Shown here: piece by piece, positions 1 through 10,507 of the stretch
Position numbering within the stretch: the stretch's first letter is position 1
Layout of the letters: every line of letters starts with the position of its first letter
DNA from: Pagrus major
Lineage: Eukaryota; Chordata; Actinopteri; Spariformes; Sparidae
Reading direction: 5' to 3'
DNA length: 64,000 nt
Assembly: GCF_040436345.1 (NCBI RefSeq)
Contig: NC_133227.1
Coordinates: forward strand, 26,780,671 to 26,844,670
Translations under genes and position numbers: made by a program
The notes under the pieces: model-generated
Told to the model about the DNA's origin: nothing
The model's database searches: none
The model's input: the letters and a program-made list of their open reading frames with translations, nothing else

Positions 1-1211
1 CTGTTCCTGCCACTTAATGACAAACGTGTGTTTGCTGTGTTTGGATCCAGTGTGATTTCACAAGAATACTTGAGAAGTTCAGTTCTGGTTCTGGGCTCTG
101 CTTGAGGCAGTAAAACATCCACTTCAGTCACTGCCAGTGAGATCTTTGTCCACTCCTCACTCAGGACAGCCTGAAGTTTATCTCTGGCCTCCGACACAGC
201 TGCTGTCACACCCTCAAAAGAGCACAGAGGACGTATAACAATGCTGGGTAAGTCTTTAGGTTCGCTCAGACGTGACAGTGAGAAGTAGTTGTTCAGGAAA
301 TGGAGATGATCTTCAGTGTGTGAGAGCTTCTCCAGCTCAGTGTCTTTCCTCCGCAGCTCAGTGATCTCCTGCTGCAGCTCCTCCTCAAGATCTTTAGCTC
401 GACTCACTTCAGTTTTCTGCTGTGATCTGATCTGCTGCTTCACTTCAGAGCTTCTCTTCTCAATGAGACGGATCAAGTCGGTGAATGTCTTCTCGCTGTC
501 CTCCACAGCTTTGTCAGCAGAAAGATTGATAGCCTCCACCCTCCGCTGAAGCACCTTGACGTCTTTCTCTCTGTCCTGGATTCTCTGTTGGATTGTTTGC
601 TGACTCGCCCCGAGCTCCGTCTGCCTCTCAGCCCTTTCTGCTGCAGCAGAGACTGTGTCATGGCCTTTATGATCATCCATGGAGCAGAGAATACAGATAC
701 ACTGCTGATCAGTGCGGCAGAAAATCTTCATCACCTCGTCATGGCGAGAGCAGATGTTCTCCTGAAGCTTTAAGGTGGCTTCAACCAGCTTGTGTTTCTT
801 GAATGTAGCCACACTGTAGTGAGGCTGGAGGTGTTGCTCACAGTAAGAGGCCATACACACCAGACAGGACTTGAAGGCTTTCAGCTTCTTCCCAGTGCAG
901 AAGTCACAGGCCACGTCTCCAGGTCCAGCATAGGAATGATCAGGTGAAGCAGCTTGAAGTTGTACTTTCTTCACTTCCTCCACTAACTCTGCAAACATGA
1001 TGTTTTTCACCAGGACAGGCCTCGGTGTGAAGCTCTGCCTGCACTGAGGGCAGCTGTGTGCTTCCTTGTCTTTCTCCGTGTCCCAGCAGTCTTTAATACA
1101 GCTCATGCAGTAGCTGTGCCCACAGGGAATAGTCACAGGATCCTTCAGAAGATCCAGACAGATTGAACAGCTCAGTTTCTCTCGATCCAGCTGAAGCACA
1201 TGCTGCGCCAT
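1..1211 (-). CDS. TRIM E3 ubiquitin ligase copy 1 (C1), 3' end outside window
   Basis: This is the N-terminal 403 residues of a TRIM16-like/finTRIM-type protein. The coding frame runs off the left window edge inside the PRY segment, so the SPRY half is not visible. The start (MAQHVLQLDREK) has A at -3 and G at +4 and matches the other copies. RING C3HC4 ligands fall near residues 15-57, B-box1 near 102-131 and B-box2 near 154-184, followed by a coiled coil near 188-315. Copy-specific residues include NIMFAEL after the RING, CDFC in B-box1, CICILC in B-box2 (Ile where most copies have Tyr) and SGRNR in PRY; CICILC is shared with C10 and C12, and SGRNR only with C12. The expected role is RING-dependent ubiquitin transfer to targets chosen by the SPRY domain. 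The frame stays in register with C12 through the whole visible part, so it looks intact here. Confidence 0.88.
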   Translation of the reverse strand, partial: MAQHVLQLDREKLSCSICLDLLKDPVTIPCGHSYCMSCIKDCWDTEKDKEAHSCPQCRQSFTPRPVLVKNIMFAELVEEVKKVQLQAASPDHSYAGPGDVACDFCTGKKLKAFKSCLVCMASYCEQHLQPHYSVATFKKHKLVEATLKLQENICSRHDEVMKIFCRTDQQCICILCSMDDHKGHDTVSAAAERAERQTELGASQQTIQQRIQDREKDVKVLQRRVEAINLSADKAVEDSEKTFTDLIRLIEKRSSEVKQQIRSQQKTEVSRAKDLEEELQQEITELRRKDTELEKLSHTEDHLHFLNNYFSLSRLSEPKDLPSIVIRPLCSFEGVTAAVSEARDKLQAVLSEEWTKISLAVTEVDVLLPQAEPRTRTELLKYSCEITLDPNTANTRLSLSGRN

Positions 1212-1241
1212 TTCTCCTCCAGACGACAGTGAATGTCAGTA

Positions 1242-1255
1242 AGTTTCACTCTCTG
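1242..1255 (-). promoter_or_regulatory. Altered ISRE-like element before C1
   Basis: agtttcactctctg, one base off the ISRE core. The same altered form precedes C3, C4, C6 and C11. C5 has a further change (actctgtg), and the type C promoters of C7, C9 and C10 have agttcgactttgtt. Confidence 0.35.
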
Positions 1256-1563
1256 TTTCCAGATAAAAGCTGAGCTCATTTCCTTGATGTTCAGTCACTG
1301 GTCTGTAGTGTATGAGCCTATCAGCTGTTGTATTTCATCACATGGTGTTTAGACCGATTTTTTCACTGGCAGATCTATGAAAGGGGAGGAACTACCAACA
1401 TCAGAGCTGAATGTGCTTTGAGAGTTTCTCAGAGCAGGAGGAGCCGAGCCTGGCCAGTCAGTAACGTCTGGGTGGGGTTAAAAAGTTGTGCTTGATCCAG
1501 GAAGAGGAGGGTTGTGAGAGTTGCATTGTGTATCAGCGCTCAGAAATAGTGCACCGCTCAGAT

Positions 1564-1575
1564 AATTATATAATT
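1564..1575 (-). promoter_or_regulatory. TATA-like palindrome upstream of C1
   Basis: aattatataatt, a perfect palindrome about 355 bp before the ATG. It recurs at the same place in most A-promoter copies, with one base changed in some (for example before C2 and C5). Use as a TATA box would imply a long 5' UTR or a 5' intron, so this is only a candidate. Confidence 0.25.
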
Positions 1576-1590
1576 AACCCGTGTTCCCAG

Positions 1591-1621
1591 AGGAACCTGA
1601 TTTACAGGGTACAAGGTTCCT
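1591..1621. repeat. Short inverted repeat upstream of the TRIM promoters
   Basis: aggaacct and aggttcct form an 8-bp stem with a loop of about 15 bases. Close copies occur in all A-promoter spacers, for example near 7060-7092 and 22451-22480. It may be an old element end or a structural site; no function can be assigned. Confidence 0.4.
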
Positions 1622-1929
1622 TTTTCTTTCTGTCTTCTTACAACAGGGTTGTTTAACAAAATAGTTGCTGAATTCCCTTTATGCTCCTCACTAAAGAAAA
1701 CAAATCTGTAAATGGATGAATAAAAAATAAGACACAACAACGAACAATTTCTTGTAGTTGAGAGCAGAGGATGAGTTCAGGAGTCTCCCAGCCTGAGGAA
1801 AGAAGCTGCTCTGTAGTCTGGTGGTGAAGCAGACTAGTAACACCTGTACTTCTAAATGTTTGTTGGGAAAAGATTTTGGCTTTTTTTTGGTCCATATTCT
1901 GCTCTAACTGGGTTTATGTACTGAAGCAC

Positions 1930-1990
1930 CGTGTCTATCATGGCCTTTACGATCACCCATGGAGCAGTGATAACAGATACAGTGCTCAGA
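1930..1990 (-). pseudogene. TRIM B-box2 relic in S1
   Basis: The minus strand reads CICYHCSM, then G-D-R-K-G-H-D, against CICYLCSMDDHKGHD in the live genes. The plus-strand core catggccttta-gatca-ccatggagcag is shared with the genes. Neighbouring sequence is not TRIM-like, so this is a remnant of an older, otherwise decayed copy. Confidence 0.65.
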
Positions 1991-2251
1991 AGGGATAAGG
2001 GACAGAGGGATGATTATGAAAAGTGGATAACCTCAAACAAACTCACTAACATGATTCATTTATTGATATTCTGGTCATATTTAGCTGTAAGTTAAGTTAT
2101 TTTGGGTGAAATTACCCAGACAGTTTGACAACCATTCACACCTGGGCTCACCTGGCCTTAGAAACCCACATGAAGGCCGGTTTGACCAACGACTCTTACG
2201 ACTCTGTCAGGACACTCCCACACAGAGTTTAAAAGCCTGCGACTCCTCTCC

Positions 2252-2384
2252 AGTTAGTGAGAACTGAAGAAGTCTCTTGGATGAGAGGTGAAACGTCTTC
2301 AAGAAACTGAAACAGGTCCAGTTACCTACGATACAGCACCTAGATTTACCATGACCTGGATGACTGAGAACCTTCATCAACACG
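2252..2384. mobile_element. Retroelement tail fragment in S1
   Basis: The stretch around cttggatgagaggtgaaacg and gacctggatgactgagaacc is a widespread fish repeat that I recall as the 3' end of a retroelement, probably Penelope-like. It is an old broken fragment. It also occurs in S2 and S6. Confidence 0.45.
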
Positions 2385-4673
2385 TTAGTAACTGTTGTTT
2401 GTACCAAAGTGATGCAGCTTCAGTGAAGTGCTGCAGTAGCAAGACACAGAATATGTGACCTTTTATACAACCGAATGTGTGTTATTTTGTTACACAGCTG
2501 CATTTGTCTTTTATTTAGACTTACACTGATGAATCATGCACTCATCACATATTTATTTAGGGGACAAAACTTCCTGTTTCAAGCCTGTTTCCTTTTTGTT
2601 TAATGATTTGATGAATAAGTGACACGACTGCACATAAAAAATGTTATAAAAGATATTTTAAGATGTATCAATTAATGCTGCAATAAAATAAGATTTGCAA
2701 ACATCTTTTTTTTTTTTAAATCACTGGTTGTTTTGATCCTAAACTTGGCAGGAGAGAGACTCTGGAAGCAACTTTTGGAAATCACTAAAAGCATGTTTAA
2801 TTCCTTAAAGTGAGCATTTATAAAATACAAATAATATAAACGTGTGAGATAAAGGCCTATGCAGGATTATTCCTATATAGCTATATTTTACTAGCTTCAA
2901 CACCTGAGGAGTATCAGCTCTGCTCACCCACAATATTACCTCAAAGTCATCCTGATCAATTTGCAGCCACTGCTTTAAATGCATACAATCAAATAACCTG
3001 CAAGGTGTGTGATTATTATCTACAGGAAAGCAGCATTCAACCTCAACAAACCCAACATGAACTCACTACACAATGTATTCAAGTCAGTGTTGATGTTGTG
3101 GTGAGGTAGGTTACGTGGAAAAACAGGTGATTCTTGCGCCATCTGCTGTTTGTGTCTGCACATAGAAGTGAGATTAGTTCATATAAACTGCAGCACAACA
3201 GCTGCCAAAATAAACAAGCATTCATCAATGAACAGCAAAATACAAATCCAGTGACAGTCAGCAAGATCAAGTGAAAAGGAAACAGCTTGTGGTGTGTTCA
3301 TCTGCACACTGCAGCAGACTAGTCTCTGTTAATGAGCTTTGTTCCCTCCACTGTGCAACTTACAGTTCATCTTTGCACTATTGTCCTCTGGTGCTGAACA
3401 GCAGAGCAAAGGGACTGGTTCAGGTCTGATCCCTACACCACAGTTAAGGCCAGATCACATCTTTAAGAGTCCTGCAGTTTAAACAGTGTTATTGGGTTCC
3501 TCCTGTTCTGTCGGCCTCCACTGTCGCCCCGTTATTTTCAGACTCTCTGAGGTACAAATTGTGAAGATGCTAAAAATGGTGAAAGGTCAAACAACAGTCT
3601 GCTCACCAGAGAAAGAGATTTACAGCTGAAAGAGTTTCTTCTTTTGGAGCTTCATGCCTTCACAGAGACAGAGGGTCTGTTTTCATTACTTGGCCACTGT
3701 AAAGACAATGAGAGCAGATGCTTTCATAGTTTTTACACTGATCATCTGTGGGTTTTAAATGCAGATGGTGTCTTGTATTGCAGTTTTAATGTTTTTGCAG
3801 CCATCTTTAGGCTCTATAGCCAGGGCTGACAATGGGGGGGTCAATAGGGGAAAGCTTTCTGGGCTCCAGCCTCTAGGGGGGGCCGTTGGAGACCAGCATT
3901 AATCATGTTCATCCTAATGTAGGTGATGATAACCACATTTAATTTAGATTCAATGTGCTAATCATTACACTTATACAATATATATTTCATTATTTGTCTT
4001 TATATTTAGACATTTATCTATTCTTTTTTTTTTTTTTACGTTGCAAGAGAGACAGTAAACACATCATGATGTGAAAATAATTTCATGATTCTGCTTTTTC
4101 TGATAAAATGACCCATCAACTCCAACATGAAGTGGATGTTATTTGATTAGCCTTCATCACCCTCCCTGTGTGTTTGTTACCAAAATACCTTAAAAACCGA
4201 CTGACTGAAGAAAAGAGTTAGAAGGCAAATTGCTCTAGATATAATATTTAGGCAGTTTGATTCATCAAAGAATAGAGGTTTACTGTTAAAATGATGACAA
4301 GTCAGTTATTCATTCATGTTTTCATTTATTTTAAGGGTTTTGAACAATGATTTTCAGACGTTTCCTAAAAAAAGTTACCGTGTAAAGACACTTTACAACT
4401 CTTCCAAAGATGAGGAGAAAACTCTTTTTCAGAAGGTAAAATTTAATTCATATCTGTTTCCCCAGCATCACTAATTTTACTGAGTAATGTGGATTTGCAG
4501 TATCATTACAATAACAACATAGTATGCAGCACAGACGGCAGTATGTAAACTACTAAAGAGAAAACAAATGGCACAAATCATGTTCATGAAGATGTGGTAC
4601 AACTTAAATCACCTTTATCTTTAGAATAAAACATTACTACTATTACTTACAATACATATTTACATACATCACT

Positions 4674-4679
4674 TTTATT
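4674..4679 (-). promoter_or_regulatory. Candidate polyadenylation signal of C2 (type A 3' flank)
   Basis: AATAAA on the minus strand, about 345 bases after the C2 stop, in sequence conserved in the other A-type 3' flanks. Chosen because it is the conserved AATAAA in that region; other signals are possible. Confidence 0.35.
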
Positions 4680-5022
4680 CATTTTGTAGTTTTTGACATA
4701 ATTGATGACAAAAGTCAACTCTAAGTAGGACAACAACAGATTTTTCATCAGACATTTTGTTTAACTAATATTTTCCACACACGGTATAAAATGGAAATGT
4801 TTAAGTAAATATCCAATTTCAACAAACAACATTGTTTAATCCCTATGTAGCAAATAAAGAGATTTTTTTCATGTCACCATTTCATTGAATTGACAAACAA
4901 ACAAAGAAAAAACAATATAAAATCCAAGAAAAATCATCATCGTCCCACCTCCTATGTTTGATCAGTGCAGACACACCTCAACATGTACAGCACCACAGAT
5001 GAGTCTCTCCTTAATCTCCTGT

Positions 5023-6684
5023 CTACTTGAGCTCACACAACTCTGCTGTGTCACCAGCAAAGTTTGGAAGCCAAAATCCAGCATAGAGAGGCTGAGTGAA
5101 CGTGGTCTGGACTCTGTGGAGGAGAGTGATGGTTTCAGAGACGCTGTAGTAAGACAGAGTACCTGCACTATGATCCAGGTAAACTCCTATTGTGGAGGAC
5201 TGAGGGCCTGAGATGGAAGTATCAATATTATTATGTCTGAATGTATAACCTCCACTGTTACATATTAATGACCAGGATTTGTCATTATATCCAAATCCAC
5301 ATTCAGTACGGGTCCCTGTTCTGCTAATGTTCTTGTATGAAACTGCTAGAATAACTCTCCCGCTCCACTTCACCTCCCAGTAACAACGTCCAGTCAGACC
5401 CTCTCTACTCAGGACCTGCCACATTTCACCAAATCTGTGTGGGTGAGCTGAATATACCTGGTCTACTGACATTAATGTTGCTTTTCTGTTCCTGTCACTT
5501 AATGACAAACTTGTGTTTGCTGTGTTTGGATCCAGTGTGATTTCACAAGAATACTTGAGAAGTTCAGTTCTGGTTCTGGGCTCTGCTTGAGGCAGTAAAA
5601 CATCCACTTCAGTCACTGCCCGTGAGATCTTTGTCCACTCCTCACTCAGGACAGCCTGAAGTTTACCTCTGGCCTCCGACACAGCTGCTGTCACACCCTC
5701 AAAAGAGCACAGAGGACGTATATCAACGCTGGATAAGTCTTTAGGTTCGCTCAGACGTGACAGTGAGAAGTAGTTGTTCAGGAAATGGAGATGATCTTCA
5801 GTGTGTGAGAGCTTCTCCAGCTCAGCGTCTTTCCTCCGCAGCTCAGTGATCTCCTGCTGCAGCTCCTCCTCAAGATCTTTAGCTCGACTCACTTCAGTTT
5901 TCTGCTGTGATCTGATCTGCTGCTTCACTTCAGAGCTTCTCTTCTCAATGAGACGGATCAAGTCGGTGAATGTCTTCTCGCTGTCCTCCACAGCTTTGTC
6001 AGCAGAAAGATTGATAGCCTCCAACCTCCGCTGAAGCACCTTGACGTCTTTCTCCCTGTCCTGGATTCTCTGTTGGATTGTTTGCTGACTCGCCCCGAGC
6101 TCCGTCTGCCTCTCAGCCCTTTCTGCTGCAGCAGAGACTGTGTCATGGCCTTTATGATCATCCATGGAGCAGAGATAACAGATACACTGCTGATCAGTGC
6201 GGCAGAAAATCTTCATCACCTCGTCATGGCGAGAGCAGATGTTCTCCTGAAGCTTTAAGGTGGCTTCAACCAGCTTGTGTTTCTTTAATGTAGCCACACT
6301 GTAGTGAGGCTGGAGGTGTTGCTCACAGTAAGAGGCCATACACACCAGACAGGACTTGAAGGCTTTCAGCTTCTTCCCAGTGCAGTAATCACAGGCCACG
6401 TCTCCAGGTCCAGCATAGGAATGATCAGGTGAAGCAGCTTGAAGTTGTACTTTCTTCACTTCCTCCACTAACTCTGCTAACATGGTGTTTTTCACCAGGA
6501 CAGGCCTCGGTGTGAAGCTCTGCCTGCACTGAGGGCAGCTGTGTGCTTCCTTGTCTTTCTCCGTGTCCCAGCAGTCTTTAATACAGCTCATGCAGTAGCT
6601 GTGCCCACAGGGAATAGTCACTGGATCCTTCAGAAGATCCAGACAGATTGAACAGCTCAGTTTCTCTCGATCCAGCTGCGACAT
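5023..6684 (-). CDS. TRIM E3 ubiquitin ligase copy 2 (C2), 553 aa
   Basis: Complete intronless TRIM protein. The N-terminus is MSQLDREK, lacking the HVLQ residues of the longer copies, so domain positions are 4 lower: RING about 11-53, B-box1 98-127, B-box2 150-180, coiled coil 184-311, PRY-SPRY about 375-553. The B30.2 landmarks are LDPNTA, CYWEVKW and GVYLDHSAGTLSYY. The variable SPRY block (about 5221-5439) reads GEMW, RVILAVS, TRTECGFGYN and ICNSGGYTFRHNN; the C-terminal patch is AGFWLPNFAGD. C8 carries the same five patches almost unchanged although it lies 33 kb away. The promoter holds an exact ISRE-like match 31 bp before the ATG. Expected role: innate-immune ubiquitin ligase (family knowledge); the ligand is unknown. 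Confidence 0.93.
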   Translation of the reverse strand: MSQLDREKLSCSICLDLLKDPVTIPCGHSYCMSCIKDCWDTEKDKEAHSCPQCRQSFTPRPVLVKNTMLAELVEEVKKVQLQAASPDHSYAGPGDVACDYCTGKKLKAFKSCLVCMASYCEQHLQPHYSVATLKKHKLVEATLKLQENICSRHDEVMKIFCRTDQQCICYLCSMDDHKGHDTVSAAAERAERQTELGASQQTIQQRIQDREKDVKVLQRRLEAINLSADKAVEDSEKTFTDLIRLIEKRSSEVKQQIRSQQKTEVSRAKDLEEELQQEITELRRKDAELEKLSHTEDHLHFLNNYFSLSRLSEPKDLSSVDIRPLCSFEGVTAAVSEARGKLQAVLSEEWTKISRAVTEVDVLLPQAEPRTRTELLKYSCEITLDPNTANTSLSLSDRNRKATLMSVDQVYSAHPHRFGEMWQVLSREGLTGRCYWEVKWSGRVILAVSYKNISRTGTRTECGFGYNDKSWSLICNSGGYTFRHNNIDTSISGPQSSTIGVYLDHSAGTLSYYSVSETITLLHRVQTTFTQPLYAGFWLPNFAGDTAELCELK

Positions 6685-6714
6685 TTCTCCTCCAGACGAC
6701 AGTGAATGTCAGTA

Positions 6715-6728
6715 AGTTTCACTTTCTG
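6715..6728 (-). promoter_or_regulatory. ISRE-like element before C2
   Basis: On the plus strand agtttcactttctg, which fits the interferon-stimulated response element AGTTTCNNTTTC exactly. It lies 31 bp before the C2 ATG. TRIM genes of this class are often interferon-induced (family knowledge); whether this site works is not shown. Confidence 0.5.
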
Positions 6729-7409
6729 TTTCCAGATAAAAGCTGAGCTCATTTCCTTGATGTTCAGTCACTGGTCTGTAGTGTATGAGCCTATCAGCTG
6801 TTGTATTTCATCACATGGTGTTTAGACCCATGTTTTCACTGGCAGATCTATGAAAGGGGAGGAACTACCAACGTCAGAGCTGAATGTGCTTTGAGAGTTT
6901 CTCAGAGCAGGAGGAGCCGAGCCTGGCCAGTCAGTAACGTCTGGGTGGGGTTAAAAAGTTGTGTCTAATCCAGGAAGAGGAGGGTTGTGAGAGTTGCATT
7001 GTGTATCAGCACTCAGAAATAGTGCACTGCTCAGATAACTATATAATTAACCCGTGTTCCCAGAGGAACCTGATTTACAGGGTACAAGGTTCCTTTTTCC
7101 TTCTGTCTTCTTACAACAGGGTTGTTTAACAAAATACTTGCTGAATTCCCTTTACGCTCCTCACTAAAGAAAACAAATCTGTAAATGGATGAATAAAAAA
7201 TAAGACACAACAATAAACAATTTCTTGTAGTTGAGAGCAGAGGATGAGTTCAGGAGTCTCCCAGCCTGAGGAAAGAAGCTGCTCTGTAGTCTGGTGGTGA
7301 AGCAGACTAGTAACACCTGTACTTCTAAATGTTTGTTGTGAAAAGATGAAACATTTTGGCTTTTTTTGGTCCATATTCTGCTCTAACTGGGTTTATGTAC
7401 TGAAGCACC

Positions 7410-7466
7410 GTGTCTGTCATGGCCTTTACGATCACCCATGGAGCAGTGATAACAGATACAGTGCTA
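7410..7466 (-). pseudogene. TRIM B-box2 relic in S2
   Basis: Same relic as in S1, right after the 157-bp-class repeat. Confidence 0.65.
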
Positions 7467-7731
7467 AGAAGGAATAAGGGACAGAGGGATGATTATGAAA
7501 AGTGGATAACCTCAAACAAACTCACTAACATGATTAATTTATTGATATTCTGGTCATCTTTAGCTGTAAGTTAAGTTATTTCTGGTGAAATTACCCAGAC
7601 AGTTTGACAACCATTCACACCTGGGCTCACCTGGCCTTAGAAACCCACATGAAGGCCGGTTTGACCAACGACTCTTATGACTCTGTCAGGACACTCCCAC
7701 ACAGAGTTTAAAAGCCTGCGACTCCCCTCCA

Positions 7732-7863
7732 GTTAGTGAGAACTGAAGAAGCCTCTTGGATGAGAGGTGAAACGTCTTCAAGAAACTGAAACAGGTCCAG
7801 TTACCTACGATACAGCACCTAGATTTACCATGACCTGGATGACTGAGAACCTTCATCAACACG
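7732..7863. mobile_element. Retroelement tail fragment in S2
   Basis: Same fossil fragment as in S1 at the corresponding place. Confidence 0.45.
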
Positions 7864-10507
7864 TTAGTAACTGTTGTTTGTACCAAAGTGATGCAGCTTC
7901 AGTGAAGTGCTGCAGTAGCAAGACACAGAATACGTGACCTTTTATACAACCGAATGTGTGTTATTTCTTTTACACAGCTGCATTTGTCTTATATTCAGAC
8001 TTACACTGATGAATCATGCACTCATCACATATTTGTTTAGGGGACAAAACTTCCTGTTTCAAGCCTGTTTCCCTTTTGTTTAATGATTTGATGAATAAGT
8101 GCCACGACCGCACATAAAAAATGTTATAAAAGATATTGTAAGATGTATCAATTAATGCTGCAATAAAATGAAATTTGCAAACACCTTTTTTCTTTAAAAC
8201 ACTGGTTGTTTTGATCCTAAACTTGGCAGGAGAGAGACTCTGGAAGCAACTTTTGGAAATCACTAAAAGCATTTTTAATTCCTTAAAGTGAGCATTTATA
8301 AAATACAAATAATATAAGAGTGTGAGATTAAGGCCTAGGCAGGATTATTCCTATATAGCTATATTTTACTAGTTTCAGCAGCTGAGGAGTATCAGCTCTG
8401 TTCACCCACAATATTGCCTCAAAGTCATCCTGATCAATTTGCAGCCACTGCTTTAAATGCATACAATGAAATAACCTGCAAGGTGTGTGATTATTATCTA
8501 CAGGAAAGCAGCATTCAACCTCAACAAACCCAACATGAACTCACTACACAATGTATTCAAGCCAGTGTTGATGTAGTGGTGAGGTAGGTTACGTGGAAAA
8601 ACAGGTGATTCTTGCGCCATCTGCTGTTTGTGTCTGCACATAGAAGTGAGATTAGTTCATATAAACTGCAGCACAACAGCTGCCAAAATAAACAAGCATT
8701 CATTAATGAACAGCAAAATACAAATCCAGTGACAGTCAGCAAGATCAAGTGAAAAGGAAACAGCTTGTGGTGTGTTCATCTGCACACTGCAGCTGACTAG
8801 TCTCTGTTAATGAGCTTTGTTCCCTCCACTGTGTAACTTACAGTTCATCTTTGCACTATTGTCCTCTGGTGCTGAACAGCAGAGCAAAGGGACTGGTTCA
8901 GGTCTGATCCCTACACCACAGTTAAAGCCAGATCACATCTTTAAGAGTCCTGCAGTTTAAACAGTGTTATTGGGTTCCTCCTGTTCTGTCGGCCTCCACT
9001 GTCGCCCCGTTATTTTCAGACTCTCTGAGGTAAAAATTGTGAAGATGCTAAAAATGGTGAAAGGTCAAACAACAGTCTGCTCACCAGAGAAAGAGATTAA
9101 CAGCTGAAAAAGTTTCTTCTTTTGGAGCTTCATGCCTTCACAGAGACAGAGGGTCTTTTCTCACTCCTTGGCCACTGTAAAGACAATGAGAGCAGATGCT
9201 TTCATAGTTTTTACACTGATCATCTGTGGGTTTTAAATGCAGATGGTGTCTTGCATTGCAGTTTTAATGTTTTTGCAGCCATCTTGAGGCTCTATAGCCA
9301 GGGCTGACAATGAGGGGGTCAATAGGGGAAAGCTTTCTGGGCTCCAGCCTCTAGGGGGGGGCCGTTGGAGACCAGCATTAATCATGTTCATCCTAATGTA
9401 GGTGATGATAACCACATTTAATTTAGATTCAATGTGCTAATTATTACACTTATACAATATATATTTCATTATTTGTCTTTATATTTAGACATTTATCTAT
9501 TCTTTTATTTTTATTTTACGTTGCAAGAGAGACAGTAAACACATCATGATGTGAAAATAATTTCATGATTCTGCTTTTTGTGATAAAATGACCCATCAAC
9601 TCCAACATGAAGTGGATGTTATTTGATTAGCCTTCATCACCCTCCCTGTGTGTTTGTTACCAAGATACCTGAAAAACTGAGTGATTGAAGAAAAGAGTTA
9701 GAAGGCAAATTGCTCTAGATATAATATTTAGGCAGTTTGATTTATCAAAGAATAGAGGTTTACTGTTAAAATGATGACAAGTCAGTTATTCATTCATGTT
9801 TTCATTTATTTTAAGGGTTTTGAACAATGATTTTCAGATGTTTCCCAAAAAAAGTTACAGTGTAAAGACACTTTACAACTCTTCCAAAGATGAGGAGAAA
9901 ACTCTTTTTCAGAAGGTAAAATTTAATTCATATCTGTTTCCCCAGCATCACTAATTTTACTGAGTAATGTGAATTTGCAATATCATTACAATAACAACAT
10001 AGTATGCAGCACAGACGGCAGTATGTCAACTACTAAAGAGAAAACAAATGGCACAAATCATGTTCATGAAGATGTGGTACAACTTAAATCACCTTTATCT
10101 TTAGAATAAAACATTACTACTATTACTTACAATACATATTTACATACATCACTTTTATTCATTTTGTAGTTTTTGACATAATTGATGACAAAAGTCAACT
10201 CTAAGTAGGACAACAACAGATTTTTCGTCATACATTTTGTTTAACTAATATTTCCCACACACGGTATAAAATGGAAATGTTTTAGTAAATATCCAATTTC
10301 AACAAACAACACAGTTTAATCCCTATGTAGCAAATAAAGAGATTTTTTTCATGTCACCATTTCATTGAATTGACAAAGAAAGAAAGAAAAAACAATATAA
10401 AATCCAAGAAAAATCATCATGGTCCCACCTCCTATGTTTGATCAGTGCAGTGCAGACACACCTCAACATGTACAGCACCACAGATGAGTCTCTCTTTAAT
10501 CTCCTGT

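Larger units (their letters stand above)
1212..5022. other. Spacer S1, type A
   Basis: No gene is seen. From right of C1: 5' flank and promoter region (1212 to about 1560), a short inverted repeat (1591-1621), the 157-bp-class repeat (1756-1914), a B-box2 relic (1930-1990) and a retroelement tail (2252-2384). Then follows a long block (about 2880-4300) that recurs almost unchanged in S2, S4, S6, S7 and S9. The last kilobase is the 3' flank of C2. Short open frames conserved among these spacers look like by-products of recent duplication. Confidence 0.7.
6685..10507. other. Spacer S2, type A
   Basis: Same order of parts as S1: promoter A, 157-bp-class repeat (7229-7393), B-box2 relic (7410-7466), retroelement tail (7732-7863), the conserved A block and the 3' flank of C3. 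No gene is seen. It differs from S1 mainly by point changes. Confidence 0.7.

Noticed and set aside
316-549. A 77-codon plus-strand frame rich in Ser and Leu, repeated opposite every TRIM gene
   Set aside because: It is the antisense of the Glu/Lys/Arg-rich coiled coil. It is conserved only because the gene is.
588-802. Plus-strand frames of 61-93 codons opposite B-box2 and the coiled coil in all copies
   Set aside because: Antisense shadows of the TRIM coding sequence, with no independent start context or similarity.
3079-3270. A hydrophobic 63-codon minus-strand frame present in six A spacers
   Set aside because: It is preserved in recent duplicates only, with no codon-like pattern of change and no recognisable family.
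3644-3829. A 61-codon plus-strand frame in the A spacers
   Set aside because: It begins at TTG rather than ATG and lies in a near-identical noncoding block, so its conservation carries no weight.
3830-3900. ccagggctgacaatg stretch with runs of G, considered as a hAT-type end
   Set aside because: No partner end or target duplication could be found by eye, and all A spacers have it at the same place.
5023-5168. Overlapping short minus-strand frame (starting MQVLCLTTASLKPSL) at the 3' end of each gene
   Set aside because: An out-of-frame reading of the SPRY C-terminus, retained because this end is highly conserved.
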